This document shows, in pieces, positions 10,722 through 22,837 of a DNA stretch of 64,000 nt; the first letter of the stretch is position 1, and each line of letters opens with the position of its first letter. Below the pieces are notes generated by a model. That model searched no databases, was not told the DNA's origin, and saw nothing but the letters and a program-made list of their open reading frames with translations. The stretch comes from Aristolochia californica (lineage: Eukaryota; Streptophyta; Magnoliopsida; Piperales; Aristolochiaceae), in assembly GCA_029961685.1 (NCBI GenBank), contig JARWKL010000008.1:6140501-6204500 (forward strand), given 5' to 3'. A program made the position numbers and the translations under genes.

Positions 10722-13700
10722 ATGCCTACCCCTGTCTCGCCTCAGTGGCAGGAGAAGGCCAGAGGCTTTTTTTCAACTTCAGGCAAGACTCACCAAGCTG
10801 CTTCGTCTTAAATTTGTCATGCTTATTTGTTCTAATCTTAATGACAGATGATAACTTGTAATGCAGGGGCTAAGCTTAAAGAAGCTGGGCAATCTGCAAG
10901 TGAAAATGTAGGCCTTGTGGCAGAGCGAGCTGGTTCACTAGTGAAAAGGCGATGGACCCTCATCCAGCAAGGCACCCGACCGAGACCTGCATCAGTAGAT
11001 ACCATGCAGGAACGTATTATCAATGCTGCAGCTTCAACAGGCAACCTGCTAAAAAGAGGCCTTTCGGAGACAAAGGAAAAGGTTGCTGACGGAAGGATAA
11101 AGGTTGAAGAGGTAATTGTAGCAAGAATGTGAATTTCTACATTTAGCCCTTTTTATTTAAATGGCAAAAACACAAATCGGCTTCATCTCAAGTTTCATGA
11201 TACAGGAAATTTTAGGTGTCCTATCCTCTACTGTGGCATCAATAAAATTGATTAAGCATTCTTTTCACCATGCATATATTCCTCGAATATTTTAATGTGT
11301 AAAATTTTGCACATGTTTTTCTTATTTAACTAATGAAGTTATTAAGGTTTCTCTTGTTGATGGTAAAAAAAAAATCCAGGCTGCAAAGAAGACAGCAATT
11401 AAAAGTAAGAGCATCTTGAACAACATTGAACGTTGGCAGAAGGTATGCAATTCAAAAAAGTTGGTCTTTTACTGGACAACTTCATGCCTGCTGTTCCTTA
11501 CTTCCTCTAAATTTTTGCAGGGAGTTGCAAGCGATGATGGTGAGTCTTGTATTCATTTGTTCATTTCATAATATATGAAATTTTTGGTTCTCTAGATATT
11601 TGAAAAATATCCTTGTGGGTATTTCTGTATCTTTTATCTCTCATGACTTGCTCTTGGAATTGTTAAAGTTCAACCATCTTAGTAAAGCATTTGCATTTTT
11701 GGAAACCAGGTAGGAAACGTAATGTAAGAGTGAACAATGAATTTATTCTCCAGTTACAAACAACCAGATGGCTCACTTCTATCTGGTTCTACTACTAATT
11801 CAGCTCAGTTTGGCTGCACCGGATCTTTGTTGCATTTAAATTTACTAATAAAACAATGATTTTTTTTGTACCAAAATTATGTCTATTAAAGCATGCTCTA
11901 AAACCACAACCCAGATAAGAGTGAAGATTTTCCTAGTGTCTGAAAACATATATATTTAGCTAATATTTTTCAGATACAAAGCCAGCGAATTCTTCCAATT
12001 TCATCCTTTTTTTCTGGTTTCTGTAACATAGACATGACAAACTTGGTGTAATTCTTCCTCTTTTGGAACTTTATTCATCTAAACACATAATCATTTCTGC
12101 ATAAAGCTGTTTTATTCTTGATGACATGAATTTGGCCAGAGCAAAATTATGCCTGCCTATTGGTCAGAGCTTTTTCAGTTATTGAACGTAATTCAAGTTA
12201 TGCATCTTTAAGCAAAATTATTGGAAAGCTACTTCCATCAGTGTTCTCTCCAACTGTAGGGTGCAATCTTCATATTAAAGTTTTACTATAGTAAAAATGG
12301 CATGTGAGTGAGGTGCACTTGTGCTTTTAGGAAGTAACTAAGAAATCTGCAACTATATCTTTTCAAGCAATGGTTTGACAACTCGGCCAGGTTGACCTGG
12401 ATTTGGGAGACCGCAGATTGGGTTAAGGGGTCGGACTCACCCTTAGTATTTTCTGTAAATCCCCCCTGGCTTACTGTGGTTCACTGAGGCTGAGTTGGGG
12501 CCTGAGTCCGAGTCATGACTCCATGTTCAAGCTGATCTTGAATATCATTGTACAAATTCTCTTGCTCGACTATTGACTTTCAGGAGGCTAACATCGTCTG
12601 TTTGGGTAACCTGTGTTAAATGTTCCCTCATTGGTGTTGGTAAGCAAAGCTATTTGTTGTTCTTGACATGGTTACCAAAACTTTAACCAAAACAAGTTGA
12701 TTTATTCTGTACCAGTTACTAAAGTTTATACAACTTTCTGAGTACATCTTAAAAAACAACTGAAACTAATAATAGTTGGAAAAACTATTTTATATAAATT
12801 TGGGAGATGCAATTTTTCCATGTGTTAAGGAACTCTATTGGTCTTTTCTTTTAATGGTTCATTTCATTTTTCTCATTCTTATACTTAATTGTTTGGAGTC
12901 ATTTGTGTTGTTTTTTTATGAGGGAGTGGAATATTTTAATGCAGAATCAGTAACAGGTCCCTGAATAACTGTTATATGTTCTGATGTCACATTTATTCTC
13001 AGTTTTCGGAGTTCCAATTGACATAACAGTACAGCAACAAGTATCTAGACGACCCATTCCTCAGATATTGGTCAACTGTGCAGATTTTCTCATATTTTCA
13101 GGTGATAAGAAATCAAGTAAAGAAACAGATATTTCGTTTAATATTCCTTGGGTTTAACTGTCAACAATCTCAATGTGAATTTGTGACTGGTAGGACTGAA
13201 TAAGGAGTACTTGTTCAAATCAGAAGGGGATAGAAAAGTTCTCCAGCAATTGATTTCTCTATTCAATTCAGGTATCATCCTTGAACTGTGCTTGCTTTCT
13301 TCAACCAGCTGTTTTAATCATAGTATGGATTTCTATTAATCTGATTGCGAAACTGTATCAGATCGAAATGCATCATTGCCAGAGGGTGTGAAACCCATTG
13401 ATGTGGCAGCTCTAATTAAGTGTTATCTTGCAAGCCTTCCTGAGCCACTTACCACCTTCAAACTTTATCATGAAATAAGAGATGCGAGGAGCAGCATACG
13501 TGAAATGAGGAACATCTTGAAGAAACTTCCAAGTGTGAATTACATGACGCTAGAATATGTTACTGCATTGCTTCTGCATGTGAGCCAGAAGTCTACTCTG
13601 AATAAGGTAACTTGATAATACTGCGAAGCCAGAAATCTCTGGCTACCTCTATTTCCACTTCTTTGCAGTAATTATTACCTATTTGGAGGTCTTAGAGCTC

Positions 13701-14203
13701 ATATGATTCTGGCCCATTTTCTGTGCACCGTGCACCTCAGATTGGGCAACTTATGAATGTCACATCATTTTTCCATTGTGTAATATCTTCTAATTCGTAA
13801 TTTATTGGTAGATGGATGCCCATAGCCTTGCAGTGGAACTGGCACCAGTTGTTATGTGGCAGAATGGATTCCGCCGGAGTGACTTATCTTTTAGGTACTA
13901 TCAAGGATCCAACATGTCATCAACTAGTCCTCCAAAACCTGCAAATCCAATTTCTCTCAGTCCATGGGATAATCTTTCTGGTAAGTTTGTTGTTGTTTGG
14001 TACATTATATTAAATTTTTACTTTCATGTTCTATAAGTGTCTTCTTTCTTGACTTAGATGAAGAGAATGATAATGATGCGTCCTCTCCTGTCCCCTTGGA
14101 CGATGGTTTTCCTACCGATTTTGGTGCCATAGAAGTTATCCAATGTCTTATTGAACATCATAATGCCATTTTCTCAGATGCAAATGAAACTATATGGAAG
14201 TAG
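10722..14203 (+). CDS. RhoGAP-domain protein, nine exons, 374 residues
   Basis: Exons: 10722-10782, 10867-11111, 11380-11442, 11521-11539, 13003-13101, 13194-13271, 13362-13606, 13812-13980, 14058-14203. All phases agree and give 1,125 bases with one stop (TAG 14201-14203). The start MPTPVSPQWQEKARGFF is the only ATG that joins in phase. Residues about 21-123 are a lysine/alanine-rich, probably helical N-terminal region (KLKEAGQSASENV, AAKKTAIKSKS). FGVPIDITV (about 131-139) opens the RhoGAP fold, with LPEPLT (214-219) and LAPVVMW (280-286) as conserved helices. Such domains speed GTP hydrolysis by Rho/ROP GTPases, using an arginine finger in a GxFRxSG loop; here the loop reads YLFKSEG with Lys171. 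The length and motifs fit the plant family of Arabidopsis At5g61530 (recalled, not searched). GAP activity is therefore uncertain. Confidence 0.93.
10783..10866 (+). other. GC-AG intron (intron 1 of the coding region)
   Basis: The donor is AG/GCAAGA and the acceptor AATGCAG/GGG. It is phase 1 (ACT TCA G / GG GCT AAG). Reading through the donor meets TAA within ten codons, and no GT donor nearby keeps the frame into the conserved KLKEAGQ exon. AG/GCAAG is the usual context for rare GC donors. Confidence 0.85.
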
Positions 14204-14640
14204 ATTCTGTTTCATGTTCAATCTCAGGCTCAGCTTTATTAAGACAGAAACAAATCAGAGAAACTGTATTTCAAGAAAATTTCTTGTAGAAAGAGTTTCT
14301 TCTTCTCCTTAACCAAAATTTAGCAATATGGTTAGAGATTCACTCTGATCCCAAATTCTTGTCGGTGTTGACTGTGATTCTAAACCAGAACAGTATTGGC
14401 AGTAAGTATCATTGACCTATATGGAGAAATTTGCCTTTGTTGATTGTAGTCTATGTTTCAAAAGGAAGCAGCTTGTGCACAAGAGGATTATGATTTTTCC
14501 ATCCGTAGATAAGAAAACTGGAGACTGAAAAAGCTCAACCCATCCCTTTTTTTTGTTTCTATTTTATTTTATATATTCTTGGGAACTTGTATTCTTTATA
14601 ATTACTAATTTCATATTAATAAAACCATTATATTATAATC
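14204..14640 (+). terminator. 3' UTR and polyadenylation signal of the RhoGAP-domain gene
   Basis: Non-coding AT-rich sequence follows the stop. An AATAAA hexamer at 14618-14623 sits in T-rich sequence, a reasonable polyadenylation signal about 415 bases past the stop. The Gypsy LTR begins about 70 bases further. Confidence 0.55.
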
Positions 14641-14687
14641 AGGTTTCTGCAACTCTTCTCATTAATTATAAATAGGAGTGAAATAAT

Positions 14688-15431
14688 TGATAAAAACCCT
14701 TTCAGGGAATCTTCTTCAATCTAGTGTAGGAAAAGAGTGAAAGTAGAGGTTAAGTGGCTGTAATAATTTGATGAAAGTAATTCTAGAGGAGAAAAAAGAG
14801 GGAAGAGAAGGGAAGACGGAGATTTGAGAGAGAGGGGAGTCCTGTAAGGGGAAATAAGAGAAAGGAGATCGAGCAAGAGAAAGATTTGAGAAGTTAGAAA
14901 AGTAGAGAGGAAGGAAGAAGAAGACCAAGAGAGAGAGATTCTCGTGGGTAGGGGAGAAGGGCAGAGTACGAGGAGCAAGTAGAGAGAAAAGAGGTAAAAA
15001 GAGGAACAAAGGAGAAGAGAGATTTAGGGTCAGGGCATGTGCAAGAAGGAGAGCTGGGAAGCAAGAGAAAAAATAATTTAAGCTTAGGCTGGTTTTCTCT
15101 AGCCAAACACTTTACTATTTATTTCTAATTGAAATCAACTTAGAACTCTTAATTAATTAATTTAGATTTACTTATTTTGGAAACTCCCAAAATCCTAGAC
15201 AAACAGAAACCCCTAAACTACTCAAATCCTAGACAAATTCCCATTGACCAAGTAAAACCAAGTGAAAGGGAAAAATTGCCCCTAAAAAGTTGGCATCCCT
15301 TTTCTCACAAATTTCCCCTTTTACACCTCTATATGTTCTTAACGAAAGAGTTTATCCCCTAATTACATAATTACCCTACAAAAAAAGAAATTATTTCCTA
15401 ATTACAAAATTTAATTGACTCTATCATTCCA
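14688..15431 (-). mobile_element. Ty3/Gypsy 3' LTR
   Basis: On the minus strand a purine tract (gtaggggga, about 15430-15438) follows the decayed pol end and the LTR begins TGGAATGATAG at 15431. The promoter-distal part is pyrimidine-rich on the minus strand (14720-15010), typical of R-U5, and gives spurious leucine/serine ORFs. The left edge is placed at a TGATAAAAACC word near 14688 and is approximate, since no partner LTR is present for comparison. Confidence 0.6.
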
Positions 15432-15436
15432 TCCCC

Positions 15437-16524
15437 CTACAAGACCAACCTTGTCCTCAAGGTTGGAAACTTGGAAATGCAAGCATTCATCTTCTCACTC
15501 CCAAGTGGCTTTCTCAATGGGGACATTGTTCCACTTGACCAGTAGCTTTGTCTGTAGCCTCTTTCCATGACGATTTGTTGCTTTTTAAAAACTGCCAAGG
15601 GAATGACAATCTCCTCTGACGTGACTGCTGAAAGCGTGGTGACAGTAGTGAGATTCGGCCCAACATGTCTCTTAAGTTGAGAAACATGAAAGACCAGATG
15701 AATAGCAGCCTCTTTGGGTAACTCCAACTCATATGCTAACTTCTCGAGTCACTGAAGTACGTGGTAAGGTCCAAAGAATAGTGTGAGCAAGCTTCTGGTT
15801 TTGCCAAGTAGCTAGAGGTTGTTGTCAACGAGGTTGAAGTTTGAGATAAACTAAATTGCTAACCTTGAACTCCACTTGTGCTTTCTGTCATGCTGAGCTA
15901 GAGCTGAACTAGAGCGAGGTGGTGCTTGACAATCTCCAAGCACTGGTCTCGGTGCAACAAAACATCTTCTACTTTAGCAACATAAGAAGGCATGGTTGGA
16001 GGTGGCCTACCAAATACGTCTTCGAATGTCGATATCTTCAAGAAGTACAATAGACCGTGGAAGGTAAAGTACCCAAATGTTGGGTTTTGCACTGGCGAAT
16101 CCACATAAGTATGTCTCTAAGCAATGATTTACCACTTCAATTTGACTATCAGTTTATGGGTGGTAAGTAGTGTTCATCTTTAAGGTGGTATCTTACAAGG
16201 AAAAAAATTCTCTCTAAAAAGAGTTAAGAGAAATGGAGTCCCTGGCAGAGACTATTGAGCACGACGTGCCATGTAGTTTGGCCACATAGGTAATATATAG
16301 TTTCACTATACTTTTGACTGTGTACGGATGTTGTACAATGCGAAAATGAGCATAATTGCTCAATTTGTTCACCACCATGAGAATAACCATCTTACCTTTA
16401 GATACAAGCAAACCTTCAATAAAATCCATGGAAATTGTTAAACAGAGAAACAACAGATTCATAGGTCCAACATATTCAATCCCTAAGTTTCTCAGTATAT
16501 TCCTTATCCATAAATTCAACTTCA
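15437..16524 (-). pseudogene. Ty3/Gypsy integrase core and C-terminal region (decayed)
   Basis: Minus-strand pieces in order: SMDFIEGLLVSKGK and NKLSNYAHF, then HGTSCSIVSARDSISLNSF (integrase core; the usual SIVSDRDPxFxS has lost its second catalytic Asp, reading SARD); VFGRPPPTMPSYV and HRDQCLEIVKHHLALVQ (post-core region); and IHLVFHVSQLKRHVG (chromodomain-proximal region). They are separated by frameshifts and stops. The upstream half of the same element lies beyond the Copia insertion, at 21417-22835. Confidence 0.85.
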
Positions 16525-18108
16525 CTACTTGATCTTGATACTACCTTTTGTTTTTTTCTTTTCCAAGTGACAATATTACCTTCCACAAAAGTAAAGTAAC
16601 CAGACGTAGATCTTCTGGTTATCTGATTACTTGCCCAATCAGAATCTGTGTATCCTTCAATGTTAGAGATACTTTTTTTTTTAGAATAACAAACTTTTTC
16701 CTAGAGCACTCTTTAAGTTTCTCAAGATTTGATAGACCGCTTCTATATGTTCTTCACTTGATGCATACATGAACTGACTCAGAACACTCACCGCATATGC
16801 TAAATCTAGCCTCGTGTGTGATAGGTAAATTAATCTTCCAACTAACCGCTGATAACGCCCCTTGTCTGCTGAAATTTGATCTGGGAGAACTTCGAGTTTA
16901 TGATTCATTTCTATGGGCGTCTCCACTGGTTTACAATCAAGCATTCCGGTTTCTGCTAGAAGATCTAACACATATTTTCACTGTGAAAAGAAGACTCCAT
17001 GTTTCGATCTTGCTACCTCAATTTCCAAAAAATATTTAACTTGTCCGAGATCTTTCATTTCAAATTTAGTGGTTAAATACTCTTATAAAGCTCACATTTC
17101 ACCTGGGTATCTCCTGTCAAGACCATATCACCAACATAGAATATTAAAGTTGTTACTTTTCCTTCTTTGTGTTTTATAAACAAAGTATGATCTGAGTTAC
17201 TTTGCTTATAGCCAAACTCCTTCATTGTAGCCGAGAATATCCCAAACCATGCTCTAGGTGATTGTTTCAGCCCGTACAATGACTTCTTCAATTTACAGAA
17301 TTCACTTTGACGCAAAGAACTACTTTTAACTCCGGGTGGTAGCTCCATATAGACTTCTTCTTCTAAGTCTCCATTGAAAAAGACATTTTTAACATCAAAT
17401 TGTTCAGAGGCCAATCTCGATTTGTTACATAGATATAAGAATGCGAATTGTATTGATCTTAGCTACTAGTGCAAAAGTATCCTGATAGCCTTTGCGTATA
17501 TCCCTTCGCAACTAGCCAAGTTTTATATGTTTTTATACTTCCATCCGATTTGAGTTTCACCGTAAACACCCACCAACATCCAATTGTCTTCACTCCTTTA
17601 GGTTGTGGGACAAGTTCCCAAGTGGCATTCTTTTGTAAAGTCTTCATCCCTTCGTTCATCTCCTTTCTCTGTTTTGTATCAACTAATACATCTTGCACAT
17701 TACTAGGAATAGCAACCCTAGATAATTGATCAATAGTGCATGCATACGATTTAATCAACCTATGGGAGGACACATAGTTACTGATTGAGTATTTGGTATT
17801 GGCTTCAAGATCAGGTTCATATTTTTTTTTTGGAATTCCCCTATTCAATCTTTGTGGATATTTAGGAATTATATTTTCTGTAGAAACATCTGTTTCATTA
17901 GACTCATCAAACACAAGATTTGTATTTACCTGAGGAGGAACATTTTGGGTTGATTCTTCAGTTGAAGGTGTAGACGGAGGCAACTCTGAGGGTTCTTCTG
18001 GAGAGATTAATGATTCATTCTCGACTTCATGGTTGTGATTGTGATCACAGTCTTGTTGCTTAAAATATTTATTCACCGTTTCTAACTCAATAAACTTAGC
18101 ACCTCCGC
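16525..18108 (-). pseudogene. Copia reverse transcriptase and partial RNase H (decayed)
   Basis: The RT start has WELVPQPKGVKTIGCWWVFTVK and EQFDVKNVFFNGDLEEEVYMELP, then CKLKKSLYGLKQSPRAWF. The catalytic YVDD reads YVGD (about 17126-17137): aspartate 1 is replaced by glycine. The connection region has VGRLIYLSHTRLDLAYAVSVLSQFM; RNase H begins GYTDSDWASN...RRSTSGYFTF and ends in RSSSEVEF near 16525. Frames break near 17060, 17420 and 16680. Confidence 0.9.
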
Positions 18109-18179
18109 TATTCTCTTGTTGAATATTCTCTTCACTTGAGTTCTCCCCTTGAAGAAAATTCGAGAGACTTCCCCTAAAT

Positions 18180-19000
18180 AATAAGGCACTAATTCATGGA
18201 AAGAGACATCTAGAGTCACATGGATCTTTCGGGCGTGTGGATCATAGTACCGATATCCTTTTTGAAATTCAGAGTAGGCAACAAAAACACACCGTTTGGC
18301 ACATGAATCAAGTTTATTTCACAAGATTTTTGGGATATGAACATATACGGTACATCCAAAAATCCGGGGTTCAAGATTCGGAAGATGAGGAATGGAAATC
18401 AGGAATTGCAGGTTGCGTTGAGGAGTTTGAAAGTCTATTACTCGAGAAGGTGTTCGATTTATGAGGTAGGCAATAGATTTGACAGTTTCGCCCCAATAAA
18501 ACCAGGGATATTCATGCCAAAGAGGGATACAAGCATTACTTCCAAAAGTTATCTATTCTTTCTCTCTGCCAATTCATTTTGTTGGAGAGTATAGGTGCAT
18601 GAGGTCTGATGACGAATTCCATGATTATTTAGAAAATTTCTGAGAGAAGCATTGACAAACTTAGTACCATTGTTAGATTGCAAAACACGAATCTGCTTTT
18701 GGTATTGAATATGTATAATTTTGTGAAATTTATAAAATGCTAGACATACATCACTATTTTTTATAAGCAAGGATACCCAAGTCATTCTAGTGCATTCATC
18801 AATAAATATCACAAAGTAACGAGCTCTAGAAATAGTGGGAACCTTTGCCGGACCCCAAACATCAAAATGAATAACCTCAAAAGGTTTTGAACTTTTATTC
18901 AAACTCGGTAAATAAGAGATACAATGGCTCTTAGCTAGTTCACAAGTGTCACAATGAAAATCTAAATCATTCGAACCTGAAAAAAGTTGTGGTTGCAATT
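18180..19000 (-). pseudogene. Copia integrase (decayed)
   Basis: The frame 18549-18998 carries the pre-integrase cysteines (CDTCELAKSH), the first catalytic Asp in IHFDVWGPA, and the E helix in QQNELAERKNR. The second catalytic position reads LQSNNGTKF where the family has SDNGTEF, so Asp has become Asn. The C-terminal part down to about 18180 is broken by stops. Confidence 0.88.
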
Positions 19001-19040
19001 TCTTAAGATAACCAAATGAAATATGGCCTAATCTTCGATG

Positions 19041-19560
19041 TCATAACCATATAGTTGCTTGAGCATTGTCTTCACTGCTAGTTTGATTTGCCTGACTGAT
19101 TTTCGATCCCCTATTCTCTATCAACTCCAAATAGTAGAGTTTGCCCTTATGGGTTACAATGTCTTGAAAGATATAGAATGAGGTCCAGAAAGTTACAGTA
19201 CAAGCAAGAGTTGAGGTAATTTGGCTAACAGACAAAAGATTGTATTCAAGAGATGGAACGACAAGGATAGTATCTAATGTAAGATTATTAGACAATATAA
19301 CAGATCCTTCCCTAGTAATAGGAGAGGTACTACCATTGGCGGTGGAAATAAAAGATTGCGGAAAAGGTAGGATAGATTTTTACTGACTGGAATCCCTCAT
19401 CATGTGATTGAATGCTCCTGTATCAATAATCCAAGTTCTATTATTTGAATTTATAGAGAATACCGATGTTTTACCGATAATATCTGGATGTGCAACATTT
19501 GTCGTAGGCAACTGCTGATTCTCTTCTGTAGATGTCATCATAGCTTTCCCAACAATCTTT
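19041..19560 (-). pseudogene. Copia protease and pre-integrase region (decayed)
   Basis: Read on the minus strand, NRTWIIDTGAFNHMM (about 19396-19440) contains an intact aspartic-protease D-T-G. Downstream LDTILVVPSLEYNLLSVSQIT is the usual segment between protease and pre-integrase. Stops at about 19380 and 19300 separate the pieces. Confidence 0.8.
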
Positions 19561-19582
19561 TACATGGCTTTTTTGAAAAGTC

Positions 19583-20707
19583 TCACCACTCCGGATAACC
19601 AATAATATCGTAACAACACTGTTGCGAATGACATTTCTCCCCGCAGTGAGTGCATACCCGATTGTTAGCTTTTTTAGAGGATTGAGTGTTTTGAAATTTT
19701 GATGATCCTTGTCGAGTTTGGTTGACCAGCATAATTGAGTTCTCAGATATTGGACGATAGCTCCTCATTGTCTTTCTCTGTTGATATTCTCTTCTGACAT
19801 ATGCATATGTGCTCTCCAAATCAAGTTTGGGGTCTTTTCGCAAGATTTCTCCACAAACCTGATCAAACTCAAAGTCAAGCCCACTGAGAAAAATATGAAC
19901 TCGAAGCCTAGCCATCGCAGAGTGCAACTGGATTATCCCTTCGACTATTCCTTCCTAAGATATAGTTCTATGATCAATCTCCTGGAAAATAGCAACTGGT
20001 TCATTATAGTACGTTGATAATGGTCTACCATTTTGTTTAGTAGAAAAAGATCTCTGGTTCAACTCAAAGATACCGATTTCGTCTGATCAATCATAGAATG
20101 TTTTTTATACGGCTTCCCATATCTCCTTGGCAGTGGAGAGGTGAATAAATTGTTGCATTAGTGATGGACTCATTGAGTCAATAAGCCAACTTTTCACTTT
20201 TTGATTCTCAGTATTCCATGCGCCAAGGTTGGGATCTCCAGATTCTAGTTTTTTTGTTTCTCCGGTGAGATATCCAGATTTGTTGCGAGCACCAATACAT
20301 ATCTCCATGAGCTAAGACCATAATGGGTAATTTGTCTCATCGAGGATGATTCCAGTTGGAAAGGCAGATTTATCTTGGTGTACAATAATCTGCGGTATTG
20401 GTGCTGGGATAAGTCCGGTTGATGTGCCTGTAGTGGTAGCCATCAAATTCACAGCCTGTAGTGGTAGCAATTTTACGAGGGTGACGAAATATCGAGGACA
20501 AAATATTTGACAGAGAGTTTTGATTCTTCGTAGAGCCAATAGTAAAGGCGGTTGTAACGGATTGTGCAGCGGTGGTAATGGATTTTGCTTTCTGTTCGTC
20601 AGGTTGACTCGGTTTGGGCCTTTGATCGTGGTTTCGCCCGAGAAGTGGTCCGGTTCAATTTTTTCTAGCTTAAACCAGTTTGATCCCGTGGTCCGGTAAG
20701 AGTTCAA
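19583..20707 (-). pseudogene. Copia gag (decayed)
   Basis: The 5' piece has GIILDETNYPLWS and VKSWLIDSMSPSLMQQFIHLSTAKEIWEAV, the gag capsid-like fold of Copia elements. The 3' piece (19583-19927) has HIFLSGLDFEFDQVCGEILRKDP and a zinc-knuckle-like CTHCGEKCHSQQCCYDIIGYPEW, in which the knuckle histidine spacing is disturbed. Stops near 20309 and 20100-19930 break the frame. Confidence 0.85.
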
Positions 20708-21223
20708 GTCGGCCGAATAATCAATTAGGGACCTAAGTTAAGTGGGAATTTTTTTTTCTCGTGTACCTCATTTTCTCATCGTCTTCGTCTTCGGCGACGG
20801 CAGTTTGGTTTTGCCTGCGAAGGTGCGGTTTGCTGGGAGGCCGAGCGGTGGCTTGGCTTTCTGCGATCGGTTTTCAGTGTCAGCGTCGTCTTCTTTGACA
20901 ACAGTTCTATTCACAACGACGGTAGAGGAAACTCTCCTTCTTCGCCAGGTTGGTGATGCGGTAGAAGGTCGAGCGGTGGTTTAGTTGTGGTTCAGTGGCG
21001 GTTCGGTGAGTTCTAGCGAAGTTCGGGTGGCGGCGGTTTGGTGTTATGCGACGACCGAAGAAAGAAAAAAAACACACACAGTCTTCTTCATTCACGGTAA
21101 CGGCAGAGCATACTTGCTCTATTTTTCCTTCTTCTGGCAACAGAGTTGTTGCTCTGTTCTTCGGCTATAGGACAACTTCTTCGTTCACTACGACGACAAA
21201 AAACTTCTCCGGCTTTGATACGA

Positions 21224-21416
21224 TGTTAAACAAAGTAACAACAACAACCAAGTTTCAATGAATGATTTTTCGATATATTCTTCTCCCAAACATAGGCTAT
21301 TTAACAATACAATTACAACCTAATTTAGGTCCCAATTAGATCCTAAAATCAGGGAACAAATCAAGGAAACAAATCGTTTCCTACAATTACAGTAACAAAT
21401 TATAGCTCATTTCACA
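21224..21416 (-). repeat. 5' LTR and primer-binding site of the nested Copia element
   Basis: On the minus strand the LTR starts TGTGAAATGAGC at 21416 and ends GTTTAACA at 21224 (193 bp). It is followed by TCGTATCAAAGCC (21211-21223), a mutated initiator-methionine primer-binding site. The 3' partner is absent, so no target-site duplication can be tested. Confidence 0.78.
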
Positions 21417-22835
21417 CGGAAACATCATCCTATAAGTTCTCTGGTGTGGGCAATGATTGCATGAGGCCTATGGGAATAGTGGTGTTGCATTTGACTATTT
21501 GGCACATATCATAGGTTGGTACAAAGTCCTTCACATCAGTTTTGAGTCCTAGCCAAGAAAAAAATTTCATACAAGGCGATAAGTCTCGGAGAACCTCCAT
21601 GTCCAACTATAGGGGTATTGTGCATCTCTGTTAAAATCACATGCACTAGTGTGTTGTCATGTGGTGGCACCGTAATCTGGTTGTCATGGAAGAGTAGGGA
21701 AGCATGTCCTTGAGCTGAGGGTTAGTGTTGTATGCAGAATTAATGTCCTGTAAGAGCGATGGAAAAGGTGAAGTATATAAAGTAAGAAGATTATGATCGT
21801 GCTTCCAGGAGAGACTACTGGTGGCATTGTTTTTGTTCCCTCATTTGTAAATGATGCCAAAGTCATTTCCCTTTGATTTGATCAACTATCATTGCTGCAT
21901 AGTAGTAATTCTTTCTTGTAGAAAATTTTTGACTGAGCAATGTTCAATTTGGATAGTGAAGTTGCGGCCAACCAAGTACAGTTGTCAATTTTGCACGACT
22001 TGAAACAATGCAAAGATTTCTTTCTCATAGATGAGAAAATTTAAGCCACCATGAATGAGTAAATGAGTATACGAATGAGAGAACTTCAAAACATTCAAGG
22101 CCAAAATCTAAGAGAGAGAAAGAGAGAGTAAAGGCAAAGATGAATTTTGAATGTATATTGAATGAATTGTAGAAGGGTTACAAGGTTTTATATCGGTTCT
22201 ACAAAAACCTTCAAGGAGAAATAAATCATGGGCTACTCAGATTTGGTGGTAACCTGAGAGGAGGTCAAGCTTAGAAAAAATTTCAGTACCATAAAGTTTA
22301 TCAATCATCAATAACAAGAATTGGGTACTTATTTTTAATGGTAATGTCATTAAGAGCCCTATAATCAACATCAAATCTCCAGGATCTATCTATTTTTCTT
22401 CTTAACAAGCAAAACGGGACAAGAATTGGGATTGTTGCATGGCCGAATTATCTCTTGTTAAAGCATCTCCTTGACTAGTCATTCAATCTCAATTTTTTGA
22501 ATATGCGGGTATCTATAGGGTCGTGAGCCAGTTGGGGCCACATCTGGATAGATGGGTATTCGGTGTCTTGGATCCACTTTACAAAAAGTCTTTTGGTTCT
22601 AAGGAAACGTCATAGAAAGTAGAGAACAAATTTTGTAACCAAATGGAAGGATTATGTTCATCTTCTGGTACAGGTCATTTGAAGGAGCTCACTTTCTCAA
22701 AATATCTTACCCTCAATTTGAGTGTCCAACATCGAAAATGGTTGGCCACTTAAACCTTTTCACATCGAGAATAAACTCGATAGTCATCTTACTGAAATTC
22801 CATATAACGTACACTATTGTCTGAAACCATTGCAT
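21417..22835 (-). pseudogene. Ty3/Gypsy protease end, reverse transcriptase and integrase zinc-binding domain (decayed)
   Basis: From high to low coordinates: a protease end (VDMVLSMQW near 22810-22835), an RT start (SWRFDVDYRALNDITIKNKYPI, about 22330-22395), and an integrase zinc-binding piece (LTEMHNTPIVGHGG, then YDMCQ, PIGLMQSLPTPENL, 21430-21650). RT and integrase are only about 700 bases apart instead of well over 1 kb, so most RT and RNase H is deleted; 22040-22250 holds sequence without similarity. It joins the Gypsy fragment at 15437-16524 once the Copia insertion is discounted. Confidence 0.8.
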
Positions 22836-22837
22836 GC

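Larger units (their letters stand above)
16525..21416 (-). mobile_element. Ty1/Copia element, 3'-truncated, nested in the Gypsy element
   Basis: The minus-strand order is LTR (21224-21416), primer-binding site (21211-21223), gag, protease, integrase, reverse transcriptase, RNase H. RNase H breaks off at about 16525, where codons pass directly into Gypsy integrase. The 3' LTR is therefore missing, and a deletion of the Copia 3' end with part of the Gypsy element is the simplest explanation. All four domains carry stops or frameshifts. Confidence 0.85.

Noticed and set aside
18237..18594. Plus frames of 75-85 codons
   Set aside because: They are antisense to decayed Copia integrase codons and have no motifs.
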